Of a DNA stretch of 28,275 nt, positions 8,105-18,055 are shown in pieces. The translations under genes and the position numbers were made by a program. Location: assembly GCA_964495085.1 (NCBI GenBank), contig CAZBUK010000047.1:1-28275 (forward strand). Direction: 5' to 3'. The DNA is from CAZBUK01 sp964495085. GTDB taxonomy: Bacteria > Bacteroidota > Ignavibacteria > T3Sed10-11. The notes beneath the pieces were generated by a model. The model was not told where the DNA came from, did no database searches, and was given only the letters and a program-made list of their open reading frames with translations. The first letter of the stretch is position 1; each line of letters starts with the position of its first letter.

Positions 8105-9201
8105 GGACGTTTTCCGCTTAATAAGAGAACGGCTTCCGCTATCGCCCGCGCCGCGCCCGGTTTCCCGAGTAGGCGCGCCTGTGTGCGCATCCGATCGAGT
8201 TCGGAAGGATTTCCGGACAGCTCCGATAAAATTCCGGGCAGCTCGCGTATCAGGTCCTGATTCAGCACCATCCGAGCTGCACCGTGATCGGCAAAGGTGC
8301 GTGCGTTGAATTCCTGGTGATTCGCCGCGGCGTACGGATACGGAACAAGGATCGACGGAACCCCCACCCGGGAAAGTTCCGCTATCGTCGTCGCCCCTGC
8401 CCTGCAGAGTGCGAGCGATGCGGCGGCATAGGCGGAAGCCATATCGTCGAGGAACGGGACGATCAGCATCTCCTTTCGATTGCCCGCCTGCTCCTTCACC
8501 CGCTCGTACAGCGCGTCTCCGGTAATCCAGATCACGCCGATTTTCTTTTCTTCGATCACCGGCAGCGCCTCTAACAATGCGGAATTTATTGTCGCCGCTC
8601 CGAGGCTTCCCCCAAAGGCGAGCAGGACGAATGTCTCCTGCTGAAATCCGAACTTCCGAAGCGCGACATCCCGGGGTACGGATTCGAGTTCCGCACGCGT
8701 GGGATTTCCGGTCACGTATACATTATCCGTCCGCTTCAGATGCGCCTTCGTCTCCTCGAAGGTGATATGCACCTGCGTCGCCCTCCGTGCGAGCATGCGG
8801 GTCGTTACTCCAGGGTAGCTGTTCTGTTCCTGTATCAGCGTCGGTATGCCCAGATGAGCCGCCATGCGGATGACCGGTCCGCAGACGTATCCCCCCGTGC
8901 CGACAACCACGTCGGGTCTTATATCTCTCATGAGCCTGTAGGATTGATACATGGCGACGATTACTTTCAAAGGAAACAGGAACGACCCGGCATTGAAACG
9001 ACGGCTCCACCCGCTGATCCAGATCGGCCTGAACGGATATCCGCGCTGCGGGATAATCCGCGCTTCGATCTTTTTCTTTGTTCCAATAAAGAGGATATCC
9101 GCATCGCTCTTCATCCTGTGTATTTCTTCCGCGATCGCTATCGCCGGGAACACATGGCCTCCCGTGCCGCCTCCCGCAATAATGATACGCAATGGTTTCA
9201 T
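8101..9201 (-). CDS. murG: UDP-GlcNAc:lipid I GlcNAc transferase MurG
   Basis: Membrane-associated GT-B glycosyltransferase that adds GlcNAc from UDP-GlcNAc to lipid I, making lipid II on the inner face of the membrane. The 366-residue product has the glycine-rich loop AGGGTGGHVFPA near the N-terminus, GTGGYVCGP, a second glycine-rich loop FGGSLGAATIN and the donor-binding region CRAGATTIAEL followed by PYPYAAANHQ. These are family hallmarks. It follows ftsW after 15 bases and overlaps orf160 by ATGA. The order ftsW-murG-(orf160)-murC is the usual dcw order with one insertion. Confidence 0.97.
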   Translation of the reverse strand: MKPLRIIIAGGGTGGHVFPAIAIAEEIHRMKSDADILFIGTKKKIEARIIPQRGYPFRPIWISGWSRRFNAGSFLFPLKVIVAMYQSYRLMRDIRPDVVVGTGGYVCGPVIRMAAHLGIPTLIQEQNSYPGVTTRMLARRATQVHITFEETKAHLKRTDNVYVTGNPTRAELESVPRDVALRKFGFQQETFVLLAFGGSLGAATINSALLEALPVIEEKKIGVIWITGDALYERVKEQAGNRKEMLIVPFLDDMASAYAAASLALCRAGATTIAELSRVGVPSILVPYPYAAANHQEFNARTFADHGAARMVLNQDLIRELPGILSELSGNPSELDRMRTQARLLGKPGAARAIAEAVLLLSGKRP

Positions 9202-9216
9202 ATACAGGTTCCCGGA

Positions 9217-10365
9217 CTATTGCACCCGGTTCAGGACTACATCGGGAGCAGGGTGATGCTCCGCCTTAGGCCGTAATTTCGTATATGAGGAAATATTTAA
9301 TAGAATCCCGATCGCCGCGGCATTCGCAATCATGGCTGTGCCGCCGTAGCTGAGGAACGGCATGGGCAACCCGGTCGTAGGCAGAAGGCCCGTCGTGACG
9401 AGGCAATTGATCAGGACGTACGACGAAAGCGCAACCGTGATACCTCCGGCAAGGAACTTCCCGAAATCATTTTCAATGTGCGACGCTATCCGGAAGCCGC
9501 GGATAAATATCAGCCCGAACAGCAGAAGAACTGCAGCTGTACCGATAAAGCCCCATTCTTCTCCGAAAACCGCAAAGATGTAGTCGCCGTACGATTCCGG
9601 GAGAAAGAAATCGCGCTGGCGGCTGGCACCCGGACCGACGCCGAAAATTCCTCCGCTCCCGAACGCCACAATCCCCTGCGACATCTGATACGTAATCCCC
9701 GCTTCCGCCTCTCCGGGAGAAATAAAACTGATGAGCCTTCGCATTCTGTACTCAGCCGATATGAAGTACACCGTGAGAAACGGAACCGAGAGCAGCCCCG
9801 CCGCGGCCAGATGCCTGACCGGTACCCGTCCGATGAACAGCACCGTTCCGACGATGAGCACGATCATAGCAGCCATGCTGAAATTCGGCTGGAGCAGAAT
9901 AAGACCGACGATGAAGCCCGTCCACAAACCGATTGGCAGAAGCGTCCGTTTCCAGTCGTCGACGTAATTTTTCTTTTTATCGAGCAGGACGCACACATGC
10001 ACGAGCAGCGCGTACTTCGCCGCCTCTGAAGGCTGGAAGTTGAATGAACCGAATTGAATCCACCGGATCGCCCCCTTTATCTCGGTGCCGATTATCAGCG
10101 TGCCGAGCAACAGGAGACAGGCGATGACCACGCCGAACATGCTGATCTTTCGGTAGATCCTGAATGGTATGTGCATGCACGTGAAGAGCACGGCGATACC
10201 GATAAGCACGCTGATGACATGATTCGTCATCAGCTTTCCCGGATTCCCCGTCCGTTCAAGCGCCCACGTGGAACTGGCGCTGTAAACCGTGCCGATGCTG
10301 ACAACCATCAGAAAAAGTATCGAGACGAGAATGACGATATCGATATGATTTCTTTTCTGCTTCAT
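9217..10365 (-). CDS. ftsW: Septal peptidoglycan polymerase FtsW (SEDS family)
   Basis: Polytopic SEDS glycosyltransferase that polymerises lipid II at the septum with its partner transpeptidase. The 382 residues contain about ten hydrophobic helices. Signature regions are IKGAIRWIQFGSFNFQPSE (96-114), GVGPGASRQRDFFLPESYGD (242-261) and IFAVFGEEWGFIG, and GLPMPFLSYGG near the C-terminus. Asp261 is in the large loop near where the catalytic Asp is expected. Position 158-165 reads LQPNFSMA where many relatives have QPD-type sequence; from memory Bacteroidota FtsW proteins also vary here. It overlaps murD by ATGA and lies with murG, which supports FtsW over RodA. The other wall genes and the FtsI-type partner are in the same operon. 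Confidence 0.95.
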   Translation of the reverse strand: MKQKRNHIDIVILVSILFLMVVSIGTVYSASSTWALERTGNPGKLMTNHVISVLIGIAVLFTCMHIPFRIYRKISMFGVVIACLLLLGTLIIGTEIKGAIRWIQFGSFNFQPSEAAKYALLVHVCVLLDKKKNYVDDWKRTLLPIGLWTGFIVGLILLQPNFSMAAMIVLIVGTVLFIGRVPVRHLAAAGLLSVPFLTVYFISAEYRMRRLISFISPGEAEAGITYQMSQGIVAFGSGGIFGVGPGASRQRDFFLPESYGDYIFAVFGEEWGFIGTAAVLLLFGLIFIRGFRIASHIENDFGKFLAGGITVALSSYVLINCLVTTGLLPTTGLPMPFLSYGGTAMIANAAAIGILLNISSYTKLRPKAEHHPAPDVVLNRVQ

Positions 10366-11753
10366 CTCTTACCCGACAATCCTTCCACCAATAGTTTGAA
10401 TACCTGCCCGCGGTGTTCATAGTTGTCGAACCAATCGAAACTCGCGCACGCCGGAGAGAGCAGCACGGTATCCCCTTTTCGGGCGAGTTCGAACGAACTT
10501 TGCACAGCTTGCTCCATAGTGAGGGCGCGGATTACTCTCACCGCTCCTGCGAAATGAGCCTCCACCTTTTCCGCAGATTCGCCGATCGCGATGATCGCTT
10601 TTACCTTTTCCTTCACGAGCGAGTCGATTCGGGAGTAATCGTTCCCCTTATCCCTCCCTCCCAGCAAGAGGATCAGCGGTCCGTTAAAACTTCGGAGCGC
10701 ATGCCAGGTCGAATCGACGTTCGTGGCTTTTGAATCGTTGACGAAGAGCACTCCGTCCGTCTTCCGTACGAACTCCAGACGGTGCTCCACGCCGCGGAAC
10801 GTGGAAAGCGTCCGCCGGAGAGAACCGGCATCGATGCCGAAGAACGATGCTGCCACCATGGCGGCGAGCGCGTTTGCGCAATTATGCAGACCAGGAAGGA
10901 CCATCTTACTCCGGTCGATTATATTGATCCTGCCGCCGGCCAGGTTTAAGATCAGCGAATCGTTTTCGAGATACGCCCCCTCATCAAGCACCCGCTCGAC
11001 GCTGAAGGGGACGGTTTTCGACTTCGCGTTCCCGACGATCCCCGCGAGGTTCTCGTCGTCGGCGTTGTAGATCAGAACATCGTCGCTCTGCTGGTTCATA
11101 AAGATCCGCGCTTTCGACTCGATATACTTCCCCATCGAGCTCTCGTACCGGTCGAGATGGTCGGGGGTGATATTCAGGATGATCGCCACCTTCGGCCTGA
11201 ACGATTCTATATGATCGAGCTGAAAACTGCTTACCTCCACCACCGCCACGCTATTGCTGTTCAGCTGCGCCGCGTAATTCGAGAAAGCATAGCCGATATT
11301 GCCCGCCACGATATGCTGCCTACCCGCATCATGGAGCATTCTGCCGAGCAGCGTCGTCGTCGTCGTTTTTCCGTTCGTGCCGGTGACCGCGATGATCGGT
11401 ACCGCGCAGAACCAGGAAGATACCTCGAGTTCGCTCACGACCTGAATGTTCCGTCTCCGGGCTTCGACGACGACCGGCACATCAGACGGCACTCCGGGAC
11501 TGATCACGAAGATCTCCGCATCGAAAATCTGATCCGTGTGCTTTCCGGTTTCATACGGTATATTGAAGCGGTCGAGTTCCGCCGTGTACGTCTTCAGTTT
11601 TTCGGCATCGCCGGCATCGCTCACGAAGACGCGCGCCCCGACTGACGAGAGCAGCTTGGCAACTCCGGTGCCGCTTCGTGCCGCTCCGACCACCGTGACC
11701 GGGACCTCGCGAAGATCACGTCCGGATTTTGTCTTGTAGGTGACAGCAGTCAT
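10362..11753 (-). CDS. murD: UDP-N-acetylmuramoyl-L-alanine--D-glutamate ligase MurD
   Basis: Cytoplasmic ATP-dependent ligase adding D-glutamate to UDP-MurNAc-L-Ala. Of 463 residues, the N-terminal domain has VTVVGAARSGTGVA (19-32), the P-loop is GTNGKTTTT (125-133), EVSSFQLD (173-180) is the Mur central-domain motif, NITPDHLDRY (194-203) follows, and NDSKATN (339-345) is the MurD-specific substrate motif. The C-terminal LLGGRDKGNDY and LSPACASFDWFDNY also match the family. It ends in an ATGA overlap with ftsW and is 39 bases from mraY. Confidence 0.97.
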   Translation of the reverse strand: MTAVTYKTKSGRDLREVPVTVVGAARSGTGVAKLLSSVGARVFVSDAGDAEKLKTYTAELDRFNIPYETGKHTDQIFDAEIFVISPGVPSDVPVVVEARRRNIQVVSELEVSSWFCAVPIIAVTGTNGKTTTTTLLGRMLHDAGRQHIVAGNIGYAFSNYAAQLNSNSVAVVEVSSFQLDHIESFRPKVAIILNITPDHLDRYESSMGKYIESKARIFMNQQSDDVLIYNADDENLAGIVGNAKSKTVPFSVERVLDEGAYLENDSLILNLAGGRINIIDRSKMVLPGLHNCANALAAMVAASFFGIDAGSLRRTLSTFRGVEHRLEFVRKTDGVLFVNDSKATNVDSTWHALRSFNGPLILLLGGRDKGNDYSRIDSLVKEKVKAIIAIGESAEKVEAHFAGAVRVIRALTMEQAVQSSFELARKGDTVLLSPACASFDWFDNYEHRGQVFKLLVEGLSGKR

Positions 11754-11792
11754 GCTATATCCGCGTTGCGCCTGATTTCATCCATGCGTTTC

Positions 11793-12917
11793 CTATCTGA
11801 CCTTGAACGTCGCCAGACTCAGTATCATGAGAATGATCGCCACGATATAGAACCGCGTAACGATCTTCGGTTCGCTCCATCCGAGCATTTCGAAATGATG
11901 ATGCAGCGGAGCCATTTTAAAGATTCGCCGCCCTTCGCCGTATTTCTTCTTCGTATACTTGAAGTACGTCCGCTGGATGATGACCGAAAGGGTTTCGGCG
12001 AGGAATATTCCGCCGAGCGTCGGCAGCAGCAGTTCCTTCTTGATGAGCACGAATATCGCACCGAGCGCTCCGCCCAGAGCCAGCGAACCCGTATCCCCCA
12101 TGAATACCTGGGCCGGGTAGGCGTTGAACCATAGAAATCCGAGCGATGCACCGGCCAAGGCCGCCAGGAAAATTGCCAACTCGCCGTTCCCACGGAGGAA
12201 AGGAATCGTCAGATACCTGCTCAGCTCCGCATGGCCGGAGATGTATGCGATGACGGCCAGCGTCAGGCCGACAATACCAACCAATCCGATCGCCAGGCCG
12301 TCGAGACCGTCCGTTAAATTGACCGCGTTCGACGTAGCGGTAATAATGAATACCACCACCGGTATATAAAGATACCCGAGATCGAACTCCAGGTTCTTGA
12401 AAAAGGGGACGGTGGTGGAAGAGTGGAGCATCCATAAATCGCGATCGATCCATTCGGGAAAGAAATAGATTATCGAGCCGATGGCGACGCCGATGCTGAC
12501 CTGTCCGATGATCTTATACCTCCCGATCAATCCCTTTGGTCGTTTCTTCACCACTTTCAGATAGTCGTCCATGAATCCGACGAACCCGAGCCATGCCGTG
12601 ACCACGATGATCATGATCACGTACCTGTTCGTCAGATCGCCCCAGAGCAGCGTAGGGATCAGGATCGAAGCGAGTACGATGAGTCCGCCCATCGTGGGAG
12701 TCCCGGCCTTGAGACGATGCCGTTCCGGTGCTTCGAGTTTTGCCTCTTCGCCGATCTGCTTTTCCCGGAGTTTTTTGATTATTTTCGGACCGAACCAGAA
12801 ACTGACCATCAGAGCCGTCATCGCTGCAAGCGACGCGCGAAAGGTGATAAACTGGAACATGCCGAATCCCGGAGGGTCATAGAGCGCGTCCAGCCAATCA
12901 AATAAATGGAATAGCAT
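11793..12917 (-). CDS. mraY: Phospho-N-acetylmuramoyl-pentapeptide transferase MraY
   Basis: Integral membrane enzyme that transfers phospho-MurNAc-pentapeptide to undecaprenyl phosphate, making lipid I. The 374-residue product has about ten transmembrane helices. Motifs are KAGTPTMGG (70-78), the DD pair in FMDDYLK (115-121), NLTDGLDG (200-207) with the catalytic Asp, NAYPAQVFMGDTGS (265-278) and the MraY-specific histidines in MAPLHHHFE (335-343). All key residues are present. It is longer than the E. coli enzyme by a few residues, mainly at the N-terminus. It starts nine bases after murF ends. Confidence 0.98.
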   Translation of the reverse strand: MLFHLFDWLDALYDPPGFGMFQFITFRASLAAMTALMVSFWFGPKIIKKLREKQIGEEAKLEAPERHRLKAGTPTMGGLIVLASILIPTLLWGDLTNRYVIMIIVVTAWLGFVGFMDDYLKVVKKRPKGLIGRYKIIGQVSIGVAIGSIIYFFPEWIDRDLWMLHSSTTVPFFKNLEFDLGYLYIPVVVFIITATSNAVNLTDGLDGLAIGLVGIVGLTLAVIAYISGHAELSRYLTIPFLRGNGELAIFLAALAGASLGFLWFNAYPAQVFMGDTGSLALGGALGAIFVLIKKELLLPTLGGIFLAETLSVIIQRTYFKYTKKKYGEGRRIFKMAPLHHHFEMLGWSEPKIVTRFYIVAIILMILSLATFKVR

Positions 12918-12926
12918 CCGGCTTAC

Positions 12927-14327
12927 TCAGTCTGTGATCTTTTTTTCGATTTCGGTTATGATCTCTTCCATTCGCATCCCTCTCGAACCTTTAACAAGCA
13001 CGGCATCGCCCGGCCGGAGAATTCCTGCAACGTCGGCTGCGAGTTCCCGTTTATCTCCATAGTGCTTCCCGAATGGCGTACAGGCTGCGGCCTGAAGGGC
13101 TTCGGCTTCCTTCCCGCAGGTGAACAGGTAATCGAAGCCGAAATCGGAAACGGCAAGTCCGATACGTCCATGCTCTTCTCCGCTGAACCGGCCGAGTTCG
13201 AGCATATCCCCGAGGATCAGGATCTTCCTCCCATCGACCGCCATCTCCGAGAACGTTTCCAGCGCCGCCCGCATCGAATCCGGATTCGCATTATAACTAT
13301 CGTCGTACAGGATCACGCCCGCCATATCGCGCACCGCCGATCGCTTGGACGGCGGTTGGAATGTTTCGAGGGCAGAGTTGATCTCTTCATACGGCACATC
13401 GAACGCGATGCCGACGGTTGCGGCAGCGAGAGCGTTGGCGGTCTGGTGTTTACCGGGAACAGGAAGCCGCAGCGTACCGGTAACCCCGTCGAAGACGTAC
13501 TCGAGACCGTAACATCCACTTCCGTCGGGAGGCAGGCGCCGTCCGCGAACCGATACCTGCTGGCCGGTAAATCCGTATCGCTTCTGCGCGGGAAGGCCGC
13601 GCGCCTGTCCGCTCACGCGCTCGTCGTCTGCGTTCACGAATGCAATCCGCGATCCATTGGCGCCGATCCATGCGAAGAGACGGCCTTTCTCCTCCGCAAT
13701 CTCATCGACCGACCCGAAGAAGCCGAGATGCCCTTTTCCTATATTTGTGATCAACCCATGCGTCGGTTCGCAGATCGAACAGAGGAGGTCTATCTCCCCG
13801 GGATGATTCATTCCGATCTCCACAACTGATATCTCATCGGACTCCGATAATCCGCAGAGCGTGATCGGGAGACCGAGATGGTTGTTCAGATTTCCCTTCG
13901 TGTGATGCACCCGGTGCCTTCGTTCGAGAACGCGAACGATCATGTCTTTCGTCGTCGTCTTGCCGCTGCTTCCGGTCAACGCGATCACGGGAATAACATA
14001 TCGTTTCCGGTGTGCCCGGCCGAGGCGTCCGAGGGCATCGACCGTATTGCCGACCACAAAAACCGGCAGTTCATCGGGGTATATCCGATCGCGGCCTTCA
14101 CGCTCCCACCAGGACTCTTCGACAACGACCGCTCCTGCGGCCGGCGCCGCTTCCTGGATGAACGAGTGGCCGTCTTGAGTTTCACCCCGAATCGCAAAGA
14201 AAACCGCTCCTTTGGCGATCGTTCTTGAATCGATCGATACGGTCGGGAACGACCGTTCCTGCACGCCGGATCGGTTCACGATTTTCACTGGCTCCATCTG
14301 CAGCAGTTCTCTATACGTCAGAGGCAT
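12927..14327 (-). CDS. murF: UDP-MurNAc-tripeptide--D-alanyl-D-alanine ligase MurF
   Basis: Cytoplasmic ligase that adds D-Ala-D-Ala to complete the pentapeptide precursor. The 466-residue protein shows the N-terminal Mur motif VSIDSRTIAKGAVFFAI (30-46), the P-loop GSSGKTTTK (119-127), GNLNNHLGLP (145-154), IGMNHPGEI (171-179), and the MurF-type C-terminal motifs DDSYNANPD (342-350) and LGDMLELG. D-Ala-D-Ala must come from a Ddl encoded elsewhere, as none is in this window. It is flanked closely by murE (12 bases) and mraY (9 bases). Confidence 0.97.
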   Translation of the reverse strand: MPLTYRELLQMEPVKIVNRSGVQERSFPTVSIDSRTIAKGAVFFAIRGETQDGHSFIQEAAPAAGAVVVEESWWEREGRDRIYPDELPVFVVGNTVDALGRLGRAHRKRYVIPVIALTGSSGKTTTKDMIVRVLERRHRVHHTKGNLNNHLGLPITLCGLSESDEISVVEIGMNHPGEIDLLCSICEPTHGLITNIGKGHLGFFGSVDEIAEEKGRLFAWIGANGSRIAFVNADDERVSGQARGLPAQKRYGFTGQQVSVRGRRLPPDGSGCYGLEYVFDGVTGTLRLPVPGKHQTANALAAATVGIAFDVPYEEINSALETFQPPSKRSAVRDMAGVILYDDSYNANPDSMRAALETFSEMAVDGRKILILGDMLELGRFSGEEHGRIGLAVSDFGFDYLFTCGKEAEALQAAACTPFGKHYGDKRELAADVAGILRPGDAVLVKGSRGMRMEEIITEIEKKITD

Positions 14328-14339
14328 TCGTACTCGCCG

Positions 14340-15863
14340 TTATATTCGATCGAAGTTCCGGGAGAAGTTTTTCCCGGTAAATTCCTCGACGACTTCGCGG
14401 TCGCTGAAATGAAGCCGTTGAGTGCCTATGATCTGATACGTCTCATGTCCCTTCCCGGCAATCAGGACAACGTCTCCGCTTTTTGCAGCGGACAATGCCG
14501 TCAGTATGGCTTTCTTCCTGTCGACTATCCTGAGAATTCTGTGTTTGCCGGAAAGACCGGCATAGATATCGTCGAGAATTTGCTCCGGATCCTCCGTCCT
14601 CGGATTATCGGATGTGACGACGACGCGGTCGCTGAATGTCTCGGCCACCCTCCCCATCAGCGGTCGCTTGGTCCTGTCGCGGTCGCCGCCGCATCCGAAT
14701 ACGGTGATGATCTCTCCCCCGTCAGGTTTGATGTCATGGATCGCTCTGAGAACATGCTCGAGAGCATCCGGTGTATGCGAATAATCCACGATCGCGATCC
14801 AGCCGTCAGGGGAGGTTATCGATTCGAATCTGCCGCGGACACCGCGAACGGATTCGAGTCCCTGTTTGATTATCTGCCGGTCGAATGCAAGCGACCGTGC
14901 GCAGGCAAAGGCCGCAAGCATGTTGGAGACGTTGAAGGAGCCGATCAGATGCGTCTCCATTTCGACGGACGTTTCGCCGTCCGTCACGGAAAACTTCGTT
15001 CCCCGCAGCGATACTTCGGCATGTTCGCTTCTGAAGTCGGCGCCGCTTCCCGAACCGTAGGTGACGATCCGGCCGCGGATTCCGTCGACCATCGACAGAC
15101 CGTACTCGGAATCGGCGTTAGTGACGGCGTACGCATCCTCGTCGAGCATCGTAAAGAGCCGCTGCTTCGCACGAAAATAATCATTCATATCGGAATGGTA
15201 GTCGAGATGATCCTGCGTCAGATTCGTGAATACTCCCGCCGCAAACCGGACGTCGTCGACACGCCGTTGGATGAGCGCATGCGAGGATACCTCCATGACT
15301 GCATGCGTACAGCCGGCGGCAACCATCTTCCGCAGGAGCTGCTGCACGTCGAGCGACTCCGGCGTCGTGTGCGTTGCGGGTATAATCTCTTCACCGATTT
15401 TATATTCTATCGTACCGATCAAACCGGGTTTTCCTCCTCCCGCCTCTACGATCGATGCAAGCAAATGAGTTGTCGTCGTTTTTCCGTTCGTTCCGGTAAT
15501 ACCGATCACACTGAGCTCCCCCGAAGGACGGCCGTAGAAATTTGCCGCAATTGACGAGAGGGCGGCGCGGCTATCCGGAACCACTATCTTAATGACACCC
15601 TCATGCATGCATAGGGGATCGGGAACCGTCGCTTCATCCTCGACGACGATCGCATTCGCTCCGTTCCGGATTGCCTCGTGCAGGTAGCGATGGCCGTCCG
15701 AAACGGTTCCCCGAATCGCTACGAACAGATCGTCGCGGCCGGAAAAACGGGAATCGTACCGGATGTTCCGGACGACAACATCGTGCGTCTGAACCATTTT
15801 CCCGTAGACGGTCTGGAATAATTTCGTGACCTGAACGCCATCGAGAATTCGGGATAATTTCAT
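14340..15863 (-). CDS. murE: UDP-MurNAc-L-alanyl-D-glutamate--meso-2,6-diaminopimelate ligase MurE
   Basis: Cytoplasmic ligase adding the third stem-peptide residue. The 507-residue product has the P-loop GTNGKTTTT (124-132), HTTPES (165-170), EVSSHAL (191-197), Lys233 in RAKQRLF (the position usually carbamylated) and AGKGHETYQ (469-477). The specificity motif is DNPR (419-422), the form typical of meso-diaminopimelate ligases rather than lysine ligases. This is the best single clue that the wall is of the diaminopimelate type. The ATG overlaps the ftsI stop (ATGA). Confidence 0.97.
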   Translation of the reverse strand: MKLSRILDGVQVTKLFQTVYGKMVQTHDVVVRNIRYDSRFSGRDDLFVAIRGTVSDGHRYLHEAIRNGANAIVVEDEATVPDPLCMHEGVIKIVVPDSRAALSSIAANFYGRPSGELSVIGITGTNGKTTTTHLLASIVEAGGGKPGLIGTIEYKIGEEIIPATHTTPESLDVQQLLRKMVAAGCTHAVMEVSSHALIQRRVDDVRFAAGVFTNLTQDHLDYHSDMNDYFRAKQRLFTMLDEDAYAVTNADSEYGLSMVDGIRGRIVTYGSGSGADFRSEHAEVSLRGTKFSVTDGETSVEMETHLIGSFNVSNMLAAFACARSLAFDRQIIKQGLESVRGVRGRFESITSPDGWIAIVDYSHTPDALEHVLRAIHDIKPDGGEIITVFGCGGDRDRTKRPLMGRVAETFSDRVVVTSDNPRTEDPEQILDDIYAGLSGKHRILRIVDRKKAILTALSAAKSGDVVLIAGKGHETYQIIGTQRLHFSDREVVEEFTGKNFSRNFDRI

Positions 15864-18055
15864 TGACTCGCCATCCGTATACCGCTGTTCAGCGGCGTGC
15901 AGCTTAACCTGACCACCGATCCCCGCGATACCCGCTGCCCGGCACGCGGATGCTGATCGGCAACGATGCCGGTTCCGGTTACCTCGACGGAAAGACCCTC
16001 TGCGACAGCACGGTTCAATGCCCCCCTGACGGTCAATTTCCGGTAGTCGGGGACTACGACCGTCGGTTCCTCTTCATCAATTCGGATTGTACGTATGATC
16101 ACGGTTGTCCCCTTCGGTGCATAGGATCCGACCGCGGGCTGTACGTCGCCGACGATACCCTTGTCGTGTAGCTCCACGCCGTAACCGCTCCGCTCGAGAA
16201 TGATCCGCGCTGCATCCGCGGGAATGTTCCTCACGTCGGGAATGCGAGCACCGTCGTTTGCCGCCGCATACCCGACGGTTTGAATGCGTCCTGCGTTCTG
16301 GCGGATGTTGATATCGTCAGCCGGGACTCCCCGCGGCGGCGGTATCCTGAGCAGACCGGTGGAAATAATTCGCTCGGCTATCTGCTTGAAGATAGGTGCG
16401 CTGGTTCCGCTCGCGTAGTATCCGCCCGTCCGGGGATTGTCCATCATGACGAGTATCACCATGCCGGGATCTTCTACCGGGAAGAAACCGACGAAGGAAG
16501 CGGTGTAGTCGCCGGATGCGTATTTGCCGTCGACATGCTTGCGCGCCGTACCCGTTTTGCCCGCGATGCGCACATTCGCTAACCCTGCATTCCGTCCCGT
16601 TCCGCCGGTCACGACATCCTCGAAGAATGAAACCAGAGTGTCCGCAGTCGCGGCTCCGACGATACGCCTGATCTCCTGCGCTCTTGCCTCGCGGACCACC
16701 CTGCCCAGATTATCGAGTTCCTGCTGCACGATGTACGGCTTCATCAGCCTGCCGCCGTTGGCGACGGCGCCGTATGCCGCGGCGATCTGCAGCGGGGTCG
16801 CGCCGACCTCATACCCGTACGCCATCGTATTGAGCGTCGTGCCCGACCAATGGACGGGCTTTTTCAGATCGCCCCGGACCTCGCCGGGCAATTCGATGCC
16901 TGTCGGAATGCCGAACCCGAAATCCCGCGCCATCTTGTAAAAACGTTCTCCGCCGATCTCGTCGGAGATCTTCGCCATAACGATATTTGAAGAATACTTC
17001 ATTGCATCCCGGAAGGTGAGCCACTCATATTTTTCCGAATCCCGGATCGTCCGCACTCTTCTGCCGGGCAGCTGCACCCGGTACTCTCCCTGCTCGGCGA
17101 AAAACGAATCGCTGCCTCTCCTCAGATTATATTCAAGCGCCGCGGCGGCCGTCACGATCTTGAAGACGGAACCCGGCTCGAACATATCCGTGATGACCCG
17201 GTTGCGGTCGTCGTCCGAACGGTTCGCCATCGCGAGCACGGCACCGGTCTTCGGATCCATAATGACGACCAGTCCGGACTCGGCGTTGTTCCGTTCTATA
17301 CCTCTGCGGAGCTCTTCTTCTGCTATCGATTGCAGGCGAAGATCGAGGGTCAGTACAAGATTGTTACCGTTCAACGGCTCCACGCGGGGGTAGTCGACTG
17401 ATGGAAACGTCCTCATCAGGCCGTCGCGCTGAAGTACGACGTATCCGTTCCTCCCCTTCAATCTGTCGTTGAACTGGAGTTCGATCCCCGCAATGCCGGC
17501 GTTATCGATGTTCGTATTTCCCAGCAGGTCGTCCGCCAGGGATCCGTAATGATAGAGCCGTTTCGGTTCGTTCATCACGATGAGGCCGCGGTATTTACCG
17601 GTATCGATGCGCTGCATGTAGTCGGGAGAGACTCTGCGTTCGAGCCAGACAAATCTCCTTCCCGTGCGCATACGTTGATGATAGTAGGAAGCCGGTTTTC
17701 CGAAGGCCGCAGAGAAGAGTCTCGCCACTTCGTGGGTTTGCTTGCCGAGGATCAGAGGGTCTGCTGCGAACGAGACGAACTGGGTATTAGAGATCAGGAT
17801 ACCTCCGTTCCGGTCGTAGACGAGTCCGCGCGACGCCGGAAGCTCTGTCTGAGCCTCGTATTGCTTCCGGGCGATCTCGCGATAGTCCGCCGAATCGAGA
17901 ACCTGAATCTGGAAGAGCCGCGCCAGTATGACCATGAATACCGCCGAGAAGAGCAGTTTCACTATCGCGAACCGCACCCGTCCCCGGCGATGAGCGGGTT
18001 TCCGGTCGGGGAATCCTGATTGAACGGGTGCGATATTTTTTTTCCGTAGCCTCAT
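15860..18055 (-). CDS. ftsI: Division-specific class B penicillin-binding protein with two PASTA domains (FtsI/PBP2X type)
   Basis: Septal transpeptidase that cross-links peptidoglycan made by FtsW. The 731 residues start with a basic cytoplasmic tail, one transmembrane helix (about 30-48), then the dimerisation or pedestal domain with ASRGLVYDRNG (74-84). The penicillin-binding domain has the complete active site: Ser296 in SVFK (296-299), SSN (355-357) and KTGT (500-503). Two PASTA domains end the protein (about 604-656 and 666-719), both with a P-D near the start and the alternating strand pattern. PASTA domains may bind wall fragments or regulate activity. It overlaps ftsL by one base (TAATG) and murE by ATGA. 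Close resemblance to SpoVD- or PBP2X-like proteins is expected, but the dcw position supports the divisome role. Confidence 0.95.
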   Translation of the reverse strand: MRLRKKNIAPVQSGFPDRKPAHRRGRVRFAIVKLLFSAVFMVILARLFQIQVLDSADYREIARKQYEAQTELPASRGLVYDRNGGILISNTQFVSFAADPLILGKQTHEVARLFSAAFGKPASYYHQRMRTGRRFVWLERRVSPDYMQRIDTGKYRGLIVMNEPKRLYHYGSLADDLLGNTNIDNAGIAGIELQFNDRLKGRNGYVVLQRDGLMRTFPSVDYPRVEPLNGNNLVLTLDLRLQSIAEEELRRGIERNNAESGLVVIMDPKTGAVLAMANRSDDDRNRVITDMFEPGSVFKIVTAAAALEYNLRRGSDSFFAEQGEYRVQLPGRRVRTIRDSEKYEWLTFRDAMKYSSNIVMAKISDEIGGERFYKMARDFGFGIPTGIELPGEVRGDLKKPVHWSGTTLNTMAYGYEVGATPLQIAAAYGAVANGGRLMKPYIVQQELDNLGRVVREARAQEIRRIVGAATADTLVSFFEDVVTGGTGRNAGLANVRIAGKTGTARKHVDGKYASGDYTASFVGFFPVEDPGMVILVMMDNPRTGGYYASGTSAPIFKQIAERIISTGLLRIPPPRGVPADDINIRQNAGRIQTVGYAAANDGARIPDVRNIPADAARIILERSGYGVELHDKGIVGDVQPAVGSYAPKGTTVIIRTIRIDEEEPTVVVPDYRKLTVRGALNRAVAEGLSVEVTGTGIVADQHPRAGQRVSRGSVVRLSCTPLNSGIRMASQ

